44,964 nucleotides of DNA, taken from assembly GCA_012719745.1 (NCBI GenBank), contig JAAXZS010000164.1, positions 1 through 44,964 of the forward strand, read 5' to 3'. A program made the translations under genes and the position numbers. The DNA comes from Clostridiales bacterium (lineage in GTDB: Bacteria; Bacillota; Clostridia; Oscillospirales; Oscillospiraceae). A model generated the notes under the pieces. That model was not told where the DNA came from. It worked only from the letters and a program-made list of their open reading frames with translations, and ran no database searches. Below, piece after piece: positions 11,758 through 20,700 of the stretch (the stretch's first letter is position 1; every line of letters starts with the position of its first letter).

Positions 11758-13476
11758 ATGGATGAAAATAAGCAAGAGAATCAGCCCGTCAAAAAAGAAA
11801 AAAGAAAACTTCCTTGGGGGTATTTGCTACTGGCAGTGCTGCCCTGTATCTCCTTTTTTGTATTCCCCGCATTCTCGCTATACTATAAGAATACGGGAGA
11901 CTTTGCCTTTGGCGCATCAACAATCATCACATACGCTTTGACCGGCTGTGCCGCAGTTTTTATTATTTTGTCAGTGATTGCCTTTCTGCTGCCCCAGAAG
12001 AAAGGACTTTGGATTTTTTCCAGTTTGACATTTTCGGCAGGATTCGGGCTGTATATACAATACAATTTTCTCAACCCCAAGGTAGGGACGCTGGATGGGA
12101 CAATGATCGACTGGTCCGCCTATACAAAAAACGGCGTTATCAGCCTTGCATTCTGGCTGGTATGTATCATTGTGCCGCTGGTGCTTACGCTGAAATGGAA
12201 AGAGAAATGCCTGACTGTGCTGAAGCTATTATCGGTCTGCGTTGCAGGTATCGAGGTCGCAACGGTGGTTACGCTGATGCTGACCACACCCAAAGCGACA
12301 CAGAGCGCATTCAGCGTGACCAATGCCAACCGTCTGAATGTATCCGATGAAAACATTGTGGTTTTTGTCCTGGATACAGTGGATGAGGAATTATTCCGGC
12401 AGCTGCGCGCAGACGGAAATCCTGAAGTATCGGATGAGGCGCTTACGGATTTTATCTCGTTTAATAACTGCATCAGCGGCGGAAGCCCTACGCTGTTCGG
12501 CCTTCCCATTCTGCTGACCGGTCAGCAATATGAAGAAACCAAGGAGACTGACGGGGATTATCTGGCTGAGGTTTATAATCCCTATCTGGCTGACGCCTTC
12601 GGAAATTGCGCGCTATATCAGGATTTGCACGACAACGGTTATCAAATCGGAATCTATACGGATGCCATGTATCTGCAGGGGTGCCCGGAAGATCTGTTGG
12701 ATAATTTGGGATATGGCCAATGGTCTATTTCCAATAAGACGGGATTTGCCAAAACTCTTTATAAATTCTGCGCCTTTTTGACATTTCCTCAGCAGCTTAA
12801 ACAGTATTTTTGGGGGTATACGGCGGAGTTTAACCAGTGGATGACACTTAAAAAGTACGACGGCAGCGTCTATAACTGGTCGACGGGAAACGACGTGTCT
12901 TACTATAAGGAATTGACACAGGACGGCCTTAACTATACGCAGGGCGAAAAGAACTTCCGCTTTTATCATTTTACCGGCGCCCACAGCTATGATCTCAACG
13001 AAAATATGCAATTCGAGAAAAACAGTACGCCGACCAGACAGACCCGCGGTGAATTCATGATGGTGGAGACCTATATTCAGCAGCTCAAGGATTTAGGCGT
13101 GTATGACAATACAACCATTGTTATTACAGCGGATCATGGGGATCGTCACGACCAGGTGTATGCGCAGCCCACAGTGCTGATTAAGCCCCGCAACTATCAC
13201 GGCGCATTTTCAGAAAATAACGCGCCCATCCAGTTTATGCAATTCCCGGCGACGCTGGCGTCTGAATTTTTGAGCGACTACAGCAGCTATGGCCCCGGCT
13301 ATTTTGACATTCAGCAAAATACGGAGATCGACCGTACACAGATCGTCCATCGCCCGCTTCTGGAAAATGGCGATGTGATCCATGGATATAATCCCACAAA
13401 AAGTGCCATCGAGTTTATCTTCCATGGCAATGCAAACGACAACAATTTCGATCTTGTGGATAAAGCGGCAAATTAA
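11758..13476 (+). CDS. Membrane sulfatase-fold protein (LTA synthase/phosphoglycerol transferase-like)
   Basis: A 572-residue protein with about five N-terminal membrane segments (residues 20-180) and an extracellular alkaline-phosphatase/sulfatase-fold domain (195-572). Visible landmarks are the first metal Asp in VVFVLDTVDEELF (D206), a likely threonine nucleophile in GGSPTLF (T245), HFTGAHSYD near 403, and the second metal cluster ITADHGDRHD near 460. The fold is shared by lipoteichoic acid synthases, phosphoethanolamine transferases and sulfatases, so substrate is not certain; a phosphoglycerol or phosphodiester reaction outside the membrane is the best guess. An 80-base gap precedes it with no clear promoter. 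It is followed directly by the YidC-glycerophosphotransferase fusion. Confidence 0.8.
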   Translation: MDENKQENQPVKKEKRKLPWGYLLLAVLPCISFFVFPAFSLYYKNTGDFAFGASTIITYALTGCAAVFIILSVIAFLLPQKKGLWIFSSLTFSAGFGLYIQYNFLNPKVGTLDGTMIDWSAYTKNGVISLAFWLVCIIVPLVLTLKWKEKCLTVLKLLSVCVAGIEVATVVTLMLTTPKATQSAFSVTNANRLNVSDENIVVFVLDTVDEELFRQLRADGNPEVSDEALTDFISFNNCISGGSPTLFGLPILLTGQQYEETKETDGDYLAEVYNPYLADAFGNCALYQDLHDNGYQIGIYTDAMYLQGCPEDLLDNLGYGQWSISNKTGFAKTLYKFCAFLTFPQQLKQYFWGYTAEFNQWMTLKKYDGSVYNWSTGNDVSYYKELTQDGLNYTQGEKNFRFYHFTGAHSYDLNENMQFEKNSTPTRQTRGEFMMVETYIQQLKDLGVYDNTTIVITADHGDRHDQVYAQPTVLIKPRNYHGAFSENNAPIQFMQFPATLASEFLSDYSSYGPGYFDIQQNTEIDRTQIVHRPLLENGDVIHGYNPTKSAIEFIFHGNANDNNFDLVDKAAN

Positions 13477-13495
13477 AGAGCTTAGGTGAATAGAA

Positions 13496-15391
13496 ATGAT
13501 GGATTTTCTTGGTAAAATTTTGGGATATGTAATGCATCTCTCCTGGATCTGCATACCCATTTATCCCCTGACGGTACTGCTGTTTACCATCCTGACAAGG
13601 GTGATCCTGCTGCCGGTAAATATCTGGGTGCAGAAAAACAGCATTAAGGTGGTTCAGATCCAACCGGAACTGAACCATATCAAGGCAAAGTATTTCGGCG
13701 ACCGCGACCGGATTAATGAGGAGATGGCCGCCCTTTATAAAAGAGAAAAATATCACCCCTTTGCAAGCCTCATCCCGCTGGTGATCCAGCTGGTACTGCT
13801 GATGGGCGTGATTGCCGTTGTCAAGGATCCGGCCAGCGCCGGCATGACCACGGCTGATATGTTCTGCTGGGGCATTGACTATTATCTGATCCCCTGGGAG
13901 GTAAAGGGCTGGTATCTGCTTTGGCCGCTGGTGGCAGGTCTGGCCGCCTGGCTTTTATGCGTGGCGCAGAACCGGGATCAGGTTTTGCAGGCGGAACAGA
14001 GCAATCTGAATAAATACGGCCTGATGGCACTCTCAGTGGCCTTGTCCCTTTATCTGGGCGCTTTTGTTCGCTCAGGCGTGGCGCTGTATTGGACATTTGG
14101 CAATTTGATCGCCATTGCCCAGATGTATCTCCTCAATCTCTGGATTAACCCCAAGAATTATATCAATTACGAGGCACTGGAGAAAAGCAAAAAGGAACTG
14201 GCGGATATTGACGCCTTAGGCGACAATGAGACAAAGGAAATGCGGAAGCGGTCAAAAGCCGATTATAGACGCTTTTTCTCCATTACCAACAAGCATTTGG
14301 TTTTCTATTCTGAAAAAAGCGGCTTTTATAAGTATTTCAAGGCAGAAATCGAATGGCTACTGGAACATTCCAATATAACCATTCACTATATAACCAGCGA
14401 TCCTGACGACCAGATTTTTGCCATTGCCGAAAGGCAGCCTCGCATTAAGCCCTACTATATCGGGCAGAAACGCCTGATTACACTTTTCATGAAGCTGGAT
14501 ACAGATATTCTTGTGATGACCACCCCTGACCTGGAGAATTTTTACCTCAAGCGGAGCTATGTACGCAAGGATATTGAATATGTCTATACCGATCACTCAA
14601 TGAACAGCTTCAATATGACATTGCGCGAAGGGGCCATGGATCATTTTGACACCATTTTTTGCGCAGGCCCTTATATTGTGGATGAGATCCGCGCGCTGGA
14701 TAAGCTTCGAAAACTGCCGGAGCAGAAGACGGTAGAAATTGGCTATCCCTATTTGGACGAACTGACGGAACTTTATCAGAGTTCTGCCGTCAAAGTAAAC
14801 AGCAAAAAGCAAATTTTGATTGCGCCCTCTCACCAGCCCGGCAATATTATGGAGAGCTGTCTCGATGAGATGATCGAGGAGCTTTCAGGCCATGGGTATC
14901 AGTTGATTGTCCGCCCGCACCCGCAGTACATTCGTCGAAATCCGGATAAGATACAGGCACTTTTGAAGAAGTATAGTACGTATCCCAAGGAGGAACTGCA
15001 GATCCAAACGGATTTCTCCTCCAATGAAACAGTTTACGGATCGGATCTTCTGATAACGGACTGGTCCAGCATCGCTTTTGAATATAGTTTTGCAACAGCG
15101 AAACCCTCATTATTTATCAACACGCCCATGAAGGTCATTAACCCCAACTGGGAAGCCATTGGCATTGAGCCTATTGACCTTCGGCTGCGCAAAAAACTGG
15201 GTATTTCTCTGGAATTGAATGAGGTTGCCAACATTGCCGGTACCGCTGAAGAGATGCTGACGCACGCCCAGGCCTATGCCGATCAAATCGAGGAAACCAA
15301 ACGGGAGATTATGTTCCATCCGGGGGATGCAGCCCGTGCCGCCGGAAAATATTTGTTGGGTCAGCTGAGTGGAAAGCACTCAAAATCATAA
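13496..15391 (+). CDS. YidC/Oxa1-like membrane domain fused to CDP-glycerol glycerophosphotransferase
   Basis: A 631-residue fusion. Residues 1-220 match the YidC/Oxa1 insertase core: a first membrane helix with the conserved arginine (TRVILLP, R35), a cytoplasmic hairpin with QPELNHIKAKY and LYKREKYHPFASLIPLVIQ, then three or four more membrane helices. There is no lipoprotein leader. Residues about 255-620 are a TagF/TagB-type glycerophosphotransferase domain: YVYTDHSMNSFNM near 364, a GYPYLDEL motif, PSHQPGN near 444, VRPHP near 474 and ITDWSSIAFEY near 520. The domain would transfer glycerol- or polyol-phosphate from a CDP donor at the inner membrane face. No frame break lies at the junction (220-255), so the fusion is real in this sequence. 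What the YidC part does here is unknown. Confidence 0.88.
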   Translation: MMDFLGKILGYVMHLSWICIPIYPLTVLLFTILTRVILLPVNIWVQKNSIKVVQIQPELNHIKAKYFGDRDRINEEMAALYKREKYHPFASLIPLVIQLVLLMGVIAVVKDPASAGMTTADMFCWGIDYYLIPWEVKGWYLLWPLVAGLAAWLLCVAQNRDQVLQAEQSNLNKYGLMALSVALSLYLGAFVRSGVALYWTFGNLIAIAQMYLLNLWINPKNYINYEALEKSKKELADIDALGDNETKEMRKRSKADYRRFFSITNKHLVFYSEKSGFYKYFKAEIEWLLEHSNITIHYITSDPDDQIFAIAERQPRIKPYYIGQKRLITLFMKLDTDILVMTTPDLENFYLKRSYVRKDIEYVYTDHSMNSFNMTLREGAMDHFDTIFCAGPYIVDEIRALDKLRKLPEQKTVEIGYPYLDELTELYQSSAVKVNSKKQILIAPSHQPGNIMESCLDEMIEELSGHGYQLIVRPHPQYIRRNPDKIQALLKKYSTYPKEELQIQTDFSSNETVYGSDLLITDWSSIAFEYSFATAKPSLFINTPMKVINPNWEAIGIEPIDLRLRKKLGISLELNEVANIAGTAEEMLTHAQAYADQIEETKREIMFHPGDAARAAGKYLLGQLSGKHSKS

Positions 15392-15421
15392 TTTGAATTA
15401 TGCATAAGGAAGGATGAAAAA

Positions 15422-15733
15422 ATGAAACTTTTCAACAAAATCTGTGCCGTTACAAGCGTAATGCTGCTGCTGACGGTTACCGCAAATGCTTACATTGACC
15501 CCTCGGTGACAACCTATGCCATTCAGGCAATTGCCGGTGTGGTGATCGCCGTGGGCGCTGTAGCGGGTATTGTCTGGACGAAGATGAAGAAAAAGGCCAA
15601 GGAAAAGCTGAACATCGATCTGGAGGGCAAGAAGGAAGTCGAAGAAGATGTGGTGGAATATACAGAGGAAGTAAAGGAAACCCCAAAAGAAGATATGGCC
15701 GCAAAAACCGAGGCTGCCGCGAAAACCGAATAA
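15422..15733 (+). CDS. Small membrane protein with YIDP motif, last gene of the surface-polymer operon
   Basis: A 103-residue protein. A likely signal peptide (residues 1-23) ends in TANA, followed by YIDPSVTTYAIQ and a second hydrophobic segment (about 30-52). A strongly charged tail (55-103) is rich in Lys, Glu and Ala and predicted to be helical. The Y-I/L-D-P start just after a signal peptide resembles small proteins found beside membrane phosphodiesterase/LTA-synthase-like genes; this likeness is from memory and gives no function. A strong AAGGAAGG lies seven bases before the ATG. It is 30 bases from the fusion gene and is followed immediately by the terminator. Confidence 0.75.
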   Translation: MKLFNKICAVTSVMLLLTVTANAYIDPSVTTYAIQAIAGVVIAVGAVAGIVWTKMKKKAKEKLNIDLEGKKEVEEDVVEYTEEVKETPKEDMAAKTEAAAKTE

Positions 15734-15734
15734 T

Positions 15735-15774
15735 ATTATAAAAGCCGCTGCATGAAAGCAGCGGCTTTTATAAT
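15735..15774. terminator. Bidirectional terminator between the surface-polymer operon and the TIGR04255-like gene
   Basis: A perfect 17-base-pair stem (15735-15751 with 15758-15774) with loop ATGAAA. The stem ends in AAAA/TTTT on each side, so it can stop transcripts from both directions. It lies two bases after the small-protein stop and ten bases beyond the end of the minus-strand gene. Confidence 0.9.
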
Positions 15775-15784
15775 GCAGAATACG

Positions 15785-16573
15785 TCACTTCAAGGCGTCC
15801 CGCAGTGTATCGGTGATCGCCCCCTGAAAAAGACGGGTGGAGTGTCCATGGAGAGTTTCCAGGGCGCCGGGAACAAGAGAACCGGCGATGCTGCCACCCA
15901 TAAAGAGATCCAGGTCCAAAATGAATTTTACCTCGGGATCATCAGGGATGCCCGGCGTGTTGCGCTGCATACGCCCGGGGCCCGCGTGGATCCGGACATG
16001 GCAGCTGCTGTCAAGACGCATTTCCGCGTCCAGCGCACATTTAGAGAGGTTTGCCTCAGCCACATCCGGCTGCGACAGCGGCCCCAGATAGGGAGATTGC
16101 AGTAGCTCAGCCCAGCTGCAATCCGGGAGCTCCAGCTTCTGCCGAGAGATCACATTGAGATAACGCAGACCAATTCGCTCAAAAAAAGCCGGCTGGTAAA
16201 GACGAATAAAATGCCCCAGCGGCTTGTCCAGCTGGCGGGCAAAATCCTCCCAACGGGTGTAGTGGAGGGTGGAGAGGGAAATGAACCGGTTGGTCAGGTT
16301 GATCTTCCAGGTGCCGTCAGCTGAAATGAAATTGTAGTTGGTAACGGGATCCTGACGCTCAACAGTGGGATGAGTCGTCCCAATGCCCGCAATTTTAGGG
16401 GACAGAATGTCCTGTTTTACCGCATAGCGGGGAAAATCAGCGCGGATGGCCTCCTGAAAATCCACCGGCTCCTTTGTCCCAATAGACAGTATGGCTGGAA
16501 AGCGCAGCTGACAGATCACCTCATGCAGTGGACTGCGGGAATAAATACAGCGCTCGTGTTCCGATAAAAGCAT
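15785..16573 (-). CDS. TIGR04255-family protein of unknown function
   Basis: A 262-residue soluble protein whose N-terminal SPLHEVICQLRFPAILSI followed by FQEAIRADFP matches the TIGR04255 family as I remember it: a sporadically distributed family with no agreed function. A central FISLSTLHYTRWEDF segment and the RIGLRYLN motif near residue 140 also fit. ATG at 16573 is preferred because a purine-rich GAAAGGGG lies upstream and a promoter (16608-16636) sits just before it; a longer reading to 16672 would start upstream of that promoter. It is a single-gene unit, convergent with the surface-polymer operon and divergent from sigK. Confidence 0.72.
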   Translation of the reverse strand: MLLSEHERCIYSRSPLHEVICQLRFPAILSIGTKEPVDFQEAIRADFPRYAVKQDILSPKIAGIGTTHPTVERQDPVTNYNFISADGTWKINLTNRFISLSTLHYTRWEDFARQLDKPLGHFIRLYQPAFFERIGLRYLNVISRQKLELPDCSWAELLQSPYLGPLSQPDVAEANLSKCALDAEMRLDSSCHVRIHAGPGRMQRNTPGIPDDPEVKFILDLDLFMGGSIAGSLVPGALETLHGHSTRLFQGAITDTLRDALK

Positions 16574-16607
16574 AGGGAGGACCCCTTTCAAGTAGTTCGT
16601 AGTAATT

Positions 16608-16636
16608 ATTTTAAGGCATCCAGGGTCAAAAGTCAA
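16608..16636 (-). promoter_or_regulatory. Sigma-A-type promoter of the TIGR04255-like gene
   Basis: On the minus strand, TTGACT (16631-16636) and TAAAAT (16608-16613) are separated by 17 bases. Each matches consensus at five of six positions. Transcription would begin near 16601, about 28 bases before the start codon. Confidence 0.65.
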
Positions 16637-16646
16637 TTGAACCACC

Positions 16647-16677
16647 GGCATATGGACTGCCTGTATTTTCATAGGAT
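16647..16677 (+). promoter_or_regulatory. Possible sigma-E-type promoter of sigK
   Basis: GGCATATG (16647-16654) and CATAGGAT (16670-16677) are separated by 15 bases and each match six of eight positions of the sporulation sigma-E consensus (GTCATATT and CATACAAT). In Bacillus and Clostridia sigK is transcribed in the mother cell by sigma-E, so the match makes sense. Start-site mapping is lacking and short motifs occur by chance. Confidence 0.42.
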
Positions 16678-16699
16678 GCCCTGTGAGGAGGGACTCTCT

Positions 16700-17389
16700 A
16701 TGATTTCTGTGGCTATGATTTTGCTGACCAACAGCCTTTTTTTATCGCTGCATTTGGCAGATGGCGGTAATTCTTTTCCACGGCCGTTAGGGGCGGCGGA
16801 GGAACAAAAATATCTGGAGCGCTGTGCCCGGGGTGATATTGAAGCACGCAATGTGCTGGTGGAACACAATTTGCGCCTGGTTGCACACATTATTAAAAAA
16901 TACTATACGCAGTCTGACAACCAGGAGGATTTAATTTCCATTGGAACCATTGGCCTTATTAAAGGCATTTCCAGCTTTAAGCCGGATAAAGGGATACGAC
17001 TGGCAACCTATGCGGCCAGATGCATTGAAAATGAGATCCTGATGTACTTCCGTTCACAAAAAAAGCTGAAGGGCGAGGTGTCGCTTTCGGATTCCCTGGA
17101 CACCGATCAGGATGGGGATTCCCTGTACCTGATGGATGTGGTGGGCGTGGACGACACCATGCTTTCTGATTTGCAGGAGAAGGAAAACAGGTTGCTGATC
17201 CGGCGTCTGGTGCAGGAATGTCTCACACAGAGAGAAGCGGATATTATTCGCAAGCGATATGGGTTAGGCGGCGTAAAGCCGCAGACACAACGAGAAATTG
17301 CCATGGAATACGGCATCTCACGCAGTTATGTATCGCGCATTGAAAAGAGAGCCTTGGAAAAACTGGAAAAAGAACTGCGGGAATCGTAG
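16700..17389 (+). CDS. sigK: RNA polymerase sporulation sigma factor SigK
   Basis: A 229-residue sigma-70-type factor. Region 2 carries RNVLVEHNLRLVAHIIKKY, then EDLISIGTIGLIKGI and LATYAARCIENEILMYFRS, nearly word for word the SigK/SigE pattern. Region 4 ends with TQREIAMEYGISRSYVSRIEKRALEKL. A short hydrophobic N-terminus (about 20 residues) matches the pro-sequence removed when SigK is activated at the spore membrane. ATG 16700 has GAGGAGG at 16685-16691. The gene is continuous, not split by a skin-type element as in B. subtilis and C. difficile. It directs late mother-cell genes (coat, cortex, lysis), so the host can probably sporulate. Confidence 0.93.
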   Translation: MISVAMILLTNSLFLSLHLADGGNSFPRPLGAAEEQKYLERCARGDIEARNVLVEHNLRLVAHIIKKYYTQSDNQEDLISIGTIGLIKGISSFKPDKGIRLATYAARCIENEILMYFRSQKKLKGEVSLSDSLDTDQDGDSLYLMDVVGVDDTMLSDLQEKENRLLIRRLVQECLTQREADIIRKRYGLGGVKPQTQREIAMEYGISRSYVSRIEKRALEKLEKELRES

Positions 17390-17396
17390 CTTTTAC

Positions 17397-17431
17397 AAAA
17401 AAGCAGAGTGGCTCAGCCACTCTGCTTTTTT
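17397..17431 (+). terminator. Intrinsic terminator of sigK
   Basis: A 16-base-pair perfect stem (17397-17412 with 17416-17431), loop TCA, whose 3' arm ends in six T. It begins eight bases after the sigK stop. Confidence 0.9.
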
Positions 17432-17766
17432 GCAGACAACCGGGATGGGTGGTATATTCAAAGTTGAAAGCCTCAATATAATACAACGTAGTATTGAAAA
17501 AGAAAAAATTGATTTCGGGATTAGGGGTAGTATTAGGCCAAAATAATATAAAAAATGGCAGAACGGGAAATGTAAAAAACCGCTGTATCCCCTAAAAATA
17601 CTGGGAAAAAACCATTTAATTTCCCGCATATTGTTGTAAAAGGACGAACTTTGTGGAATCCTAATTAAAAATATATAAAGAATAGTAGGCTTTTGCCTAC
17701 CTTGGGGTTATATACGGCTGGTTGTGTATTTGCGCGACAGGTCGATTTGATAGGGAGCTTTTATAA
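17432..17766 (+). other. Gene-free, AT-rich leader region between sigK and the pilus operon
   Basis: This 335-base stretch holds no credible protein gene. It contains a separated inverted repeat CGGGAAAT (17564-17571) / ATTTCCCG (17619-17626), an alternative pairing TAGGGG (17522-17527) / CCCCTA (17589-17594), the likely pilus promoter, and a short perfect hairpin GTAGGC-TTTT-GCCTAC (17685-17700) at the predicted mRNA 5' end. The ribosome site GGGAG (17753-17757) ends it. I looked for the class I cyclic-di-GMP riboswitch core and did not find it. Confidence 0.5.
17651..17679 (+). promoter_or_regulatory. Possible promoter of the type IV pilus operon
   Basis: TTGTGG (17651-17656) and TATAAA (17674-17679) are 17 bases apart. 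The -10 box is good (five of six) and the -35 box weak (three of six), which would suit an activated promoter. The RNA would start near 17686, right at the GTAGGC hairpin, leaving an untranslated leader of about 80 bases. Confidence 0.4.
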
Positions 17767-20700
17767 ATGAGCCATGCAAGTCGTAAAACAAAGGGATTTA
17801 CACTGACAGAGGTCATTGTTGTTACTGCCATTATTGCGATACTGGCGGCTGTGGCGATACCGCTGGTGGTGAAGTTGCGCACAAATTTGAAAATGTCGGA
17901 AGCAAATACAATTGCCAAGGAAATTTTTATTTCCGCGCAAAACCGACTGTCAGCCATGTCGGCGTCGGGCGATATGGTTGATTTTGCAGATGAGCTAAAA
18001 GGCACCGACTACAGTGGTCGCAAGATTGACCCCGCCGACTTTGCCGACAGCAGCGGATGGGGCGATATTTATTACATAACATCGGAGGACGGTGCCACAA
18101 CCCAGTATCTTATTTTGGATGATTCGGTTATCAGCAAGACGCTTAAAGGCGGCTATATTGTGGAGCTTGATCCGGAAAATGGAAATATTTACAGCGTATT
18201 TTACCGGGAGGGAACACTGGACAAGCTGCTGTCACTATATACAAGCCGGGACAGCGACTCGGTTTTCACCGATCGCTCTGAAGGAAATCGGCGTGACAGC
18301 CTGACAGGCTACTATTCCAGCGCGGATGCCAGTACTTCTGCGGAGATTACCAATTTTGATCCCAAGGTGGAGGCAGTCAATAAAGAAGAGCTTTATTTAC
18401 AGTTGACCTGCGACAACATGCGCACGCTTCGCGCCTCGTGGCAATACCTTACGATCTCCGTCGAGCTGACGGATGAGCACAACCATACCTGGGAAAAGGA
18501 GTATAAGTCCACAGATTTTACAGGAAATGACTGGGAATTTTATTATGACAAGCTGACGGCCAGGATTCGCCTTGACAGTATGAGCGCCGGCATGTCCTTT
18601 TCTGAAATTACAAAAAGCGGCGATACCAGTCTGACAGCCGGAGACACCATCACCGCCAAGGCCTCTTTGCGCTATGCCAAGGGCAGCCGGACTATCACGA
18701 CCCAAAAACCGGCGGAAGCGACCTTCAACAGCCTCTTTGCGTCCAGAGCAGGAGGTAAGGTGGAGATCGCTTATCTGCGGCAGTTGAACAATCTGCGGAG
18801 TTCCATTCTGGGCGACAATGCCGCCAATATAACGGCTATAGTGCAGACACAACCGATTGACTTCAAGCCCCATAGCTGGACAATTGACGCGGTGTGCCCG
18901 TCTTCGTTGGTGCCTGAAAAAGCAGGGGATAAAGTTGTATATAGGGTGGTCAATCCACTGGACAGCTTTGAGCCGATCTCTAATGAAACCCTGTTTGGGG
19001 GGACAAGCAGGGGGAGTGCCAGCTTTGCGGGCAACAAGCTGCTGAACTTTGTGATTAACTATCCCGATACAGTGGCTGCCGGTACTGTTGACAGTGGTAC
19101 AGGTTTATTTGCACAAGCAAACTGCGATATTTCTTCGGTGGAGCTTGTGGATCCATCCGTTATAGGAACCAGTTACACAGGTGCGTTGGTGGGCTATCTG
19201 ACCGGTGGCAGTATTGACAAATGCGGCGTATATCTGTCCGATCAGACGACGGACGGCATCTGGCTGACACAGGAGGAAATGGACGCCAGTCTCGCAGAAC
19301 ATATGGTTTCCAGCAATAGCCGCTGGTTTGTAGGCGGATTGGTAGGACAGGCCAATTCTGCCGTAATTTCCGATAGCTTTGCCGCTATTAATGTAAAAGG
19401 CAAATCCAATGTGGGTGGCTTGGCGGGACGAACGAATTCCACAACTGTCAAAAACTGTTATGCATCCGGCGATGTGGCAGCCGATGGGTATGGCGGTGGC
19501 CTGATTGGCGATATACTTGGTTCCAGTGTGATAAAAGGCTGCTACACCACATCCAATGTATCAATTGACGGTAACAACTGGGGCGGCGGTTTTACGGCGT
19601 TTCTCGGCGGGCGTGCTTCCGTTCAAACCAGTTCGGCCTATGGACTGACCATCAGTACGATAGCAGATGACAAAACAACTGCGCCCTTTGTACCAGTTGA
19701 TGGCGGCCATGCGGCGGGAGTCCTTTCCGACTGTGTCTATCTCTATCAGAAGGGATATAATGACCAATATAGATTCACTGTGGATGGGGTAACATCCCAA
19801 AAATACACCGAATTGCGAAAAGAAGCTGCTGAAAAGGAGCTGCAACTCAGCGCGGAAAAGACCCATCCCTACAATGTTGATCTTTTTACGGTGGCCTTCC
19901 CCTTTGCCAGAACAGAAAACCAAACTGACTATTATGGCAACTGGCCCAAGGAATATCTGCTGGAAACCTCACTTGTATATTATGAAAAGTATTCGGATGG
20001 TACGGTGGGTTATTACGCGGACGGCACATCCACGGACACGGAAACGGATGCCGCCGAGCGGGTTTGGAATTTGAATACGCTGAAAACGCAAACGGAGCTG
20101 GACGAAAATACCCTGACCGTGTCAGAGGACGGCTATGCCATTTTGTCTGTCTATAATTTGATAAAGATGGAGTACAGGCTTAACGGTAACAGCGAAGAGA
20201 CGATTTCTATTCAGGACCAGGCCGGTCCAGATGCCTTTATTCGCTTGAAAACGGAGAAAAATCTGACTTTCACAGATAGTACGGATTCCAAATTTACGGT
20301 GGACTATATTTATATCTATCAGCTGCCGCTTGCCTTGCAGGAGACGGCTCGTGATATAACGGCGTCGTTTTACGATACACTGATTCTATCCTGCTATGCA
20401 AAAGGGAAGGAAGAGCCGGTCGCAGCCAACTATACGTTCTATTATTGTCCTCACTTTGCCAAGAATGCGATTAACCCGGGTATTAGAGAGAATACAGCCA
20501 GCCGGCCCGATGACCCGTCTGATATTTATGTGCGTTCCGCTCGGCAGCTCAACGCTTTGGGCAGATTCTATTATTATTGGAATACGCAGAACAATGGTAT
20601 GGGAGCAAAATTCAATTTTGGGCAGGAAATTGATATTAATTTTAGTGCCTACACAAAAGAATATTGCGGGGAGACCTTTGACTTGACGGATACAAATGCC

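Noticed and set aside
17640..17766. Possible cyclic-di-GMP class I riboswitch before the pilus operon
   Set aside because: The conserved CACGCACAGGGCAAACC and GGGACGCAAAGCC segments are absent; only a simple hairpin is present.
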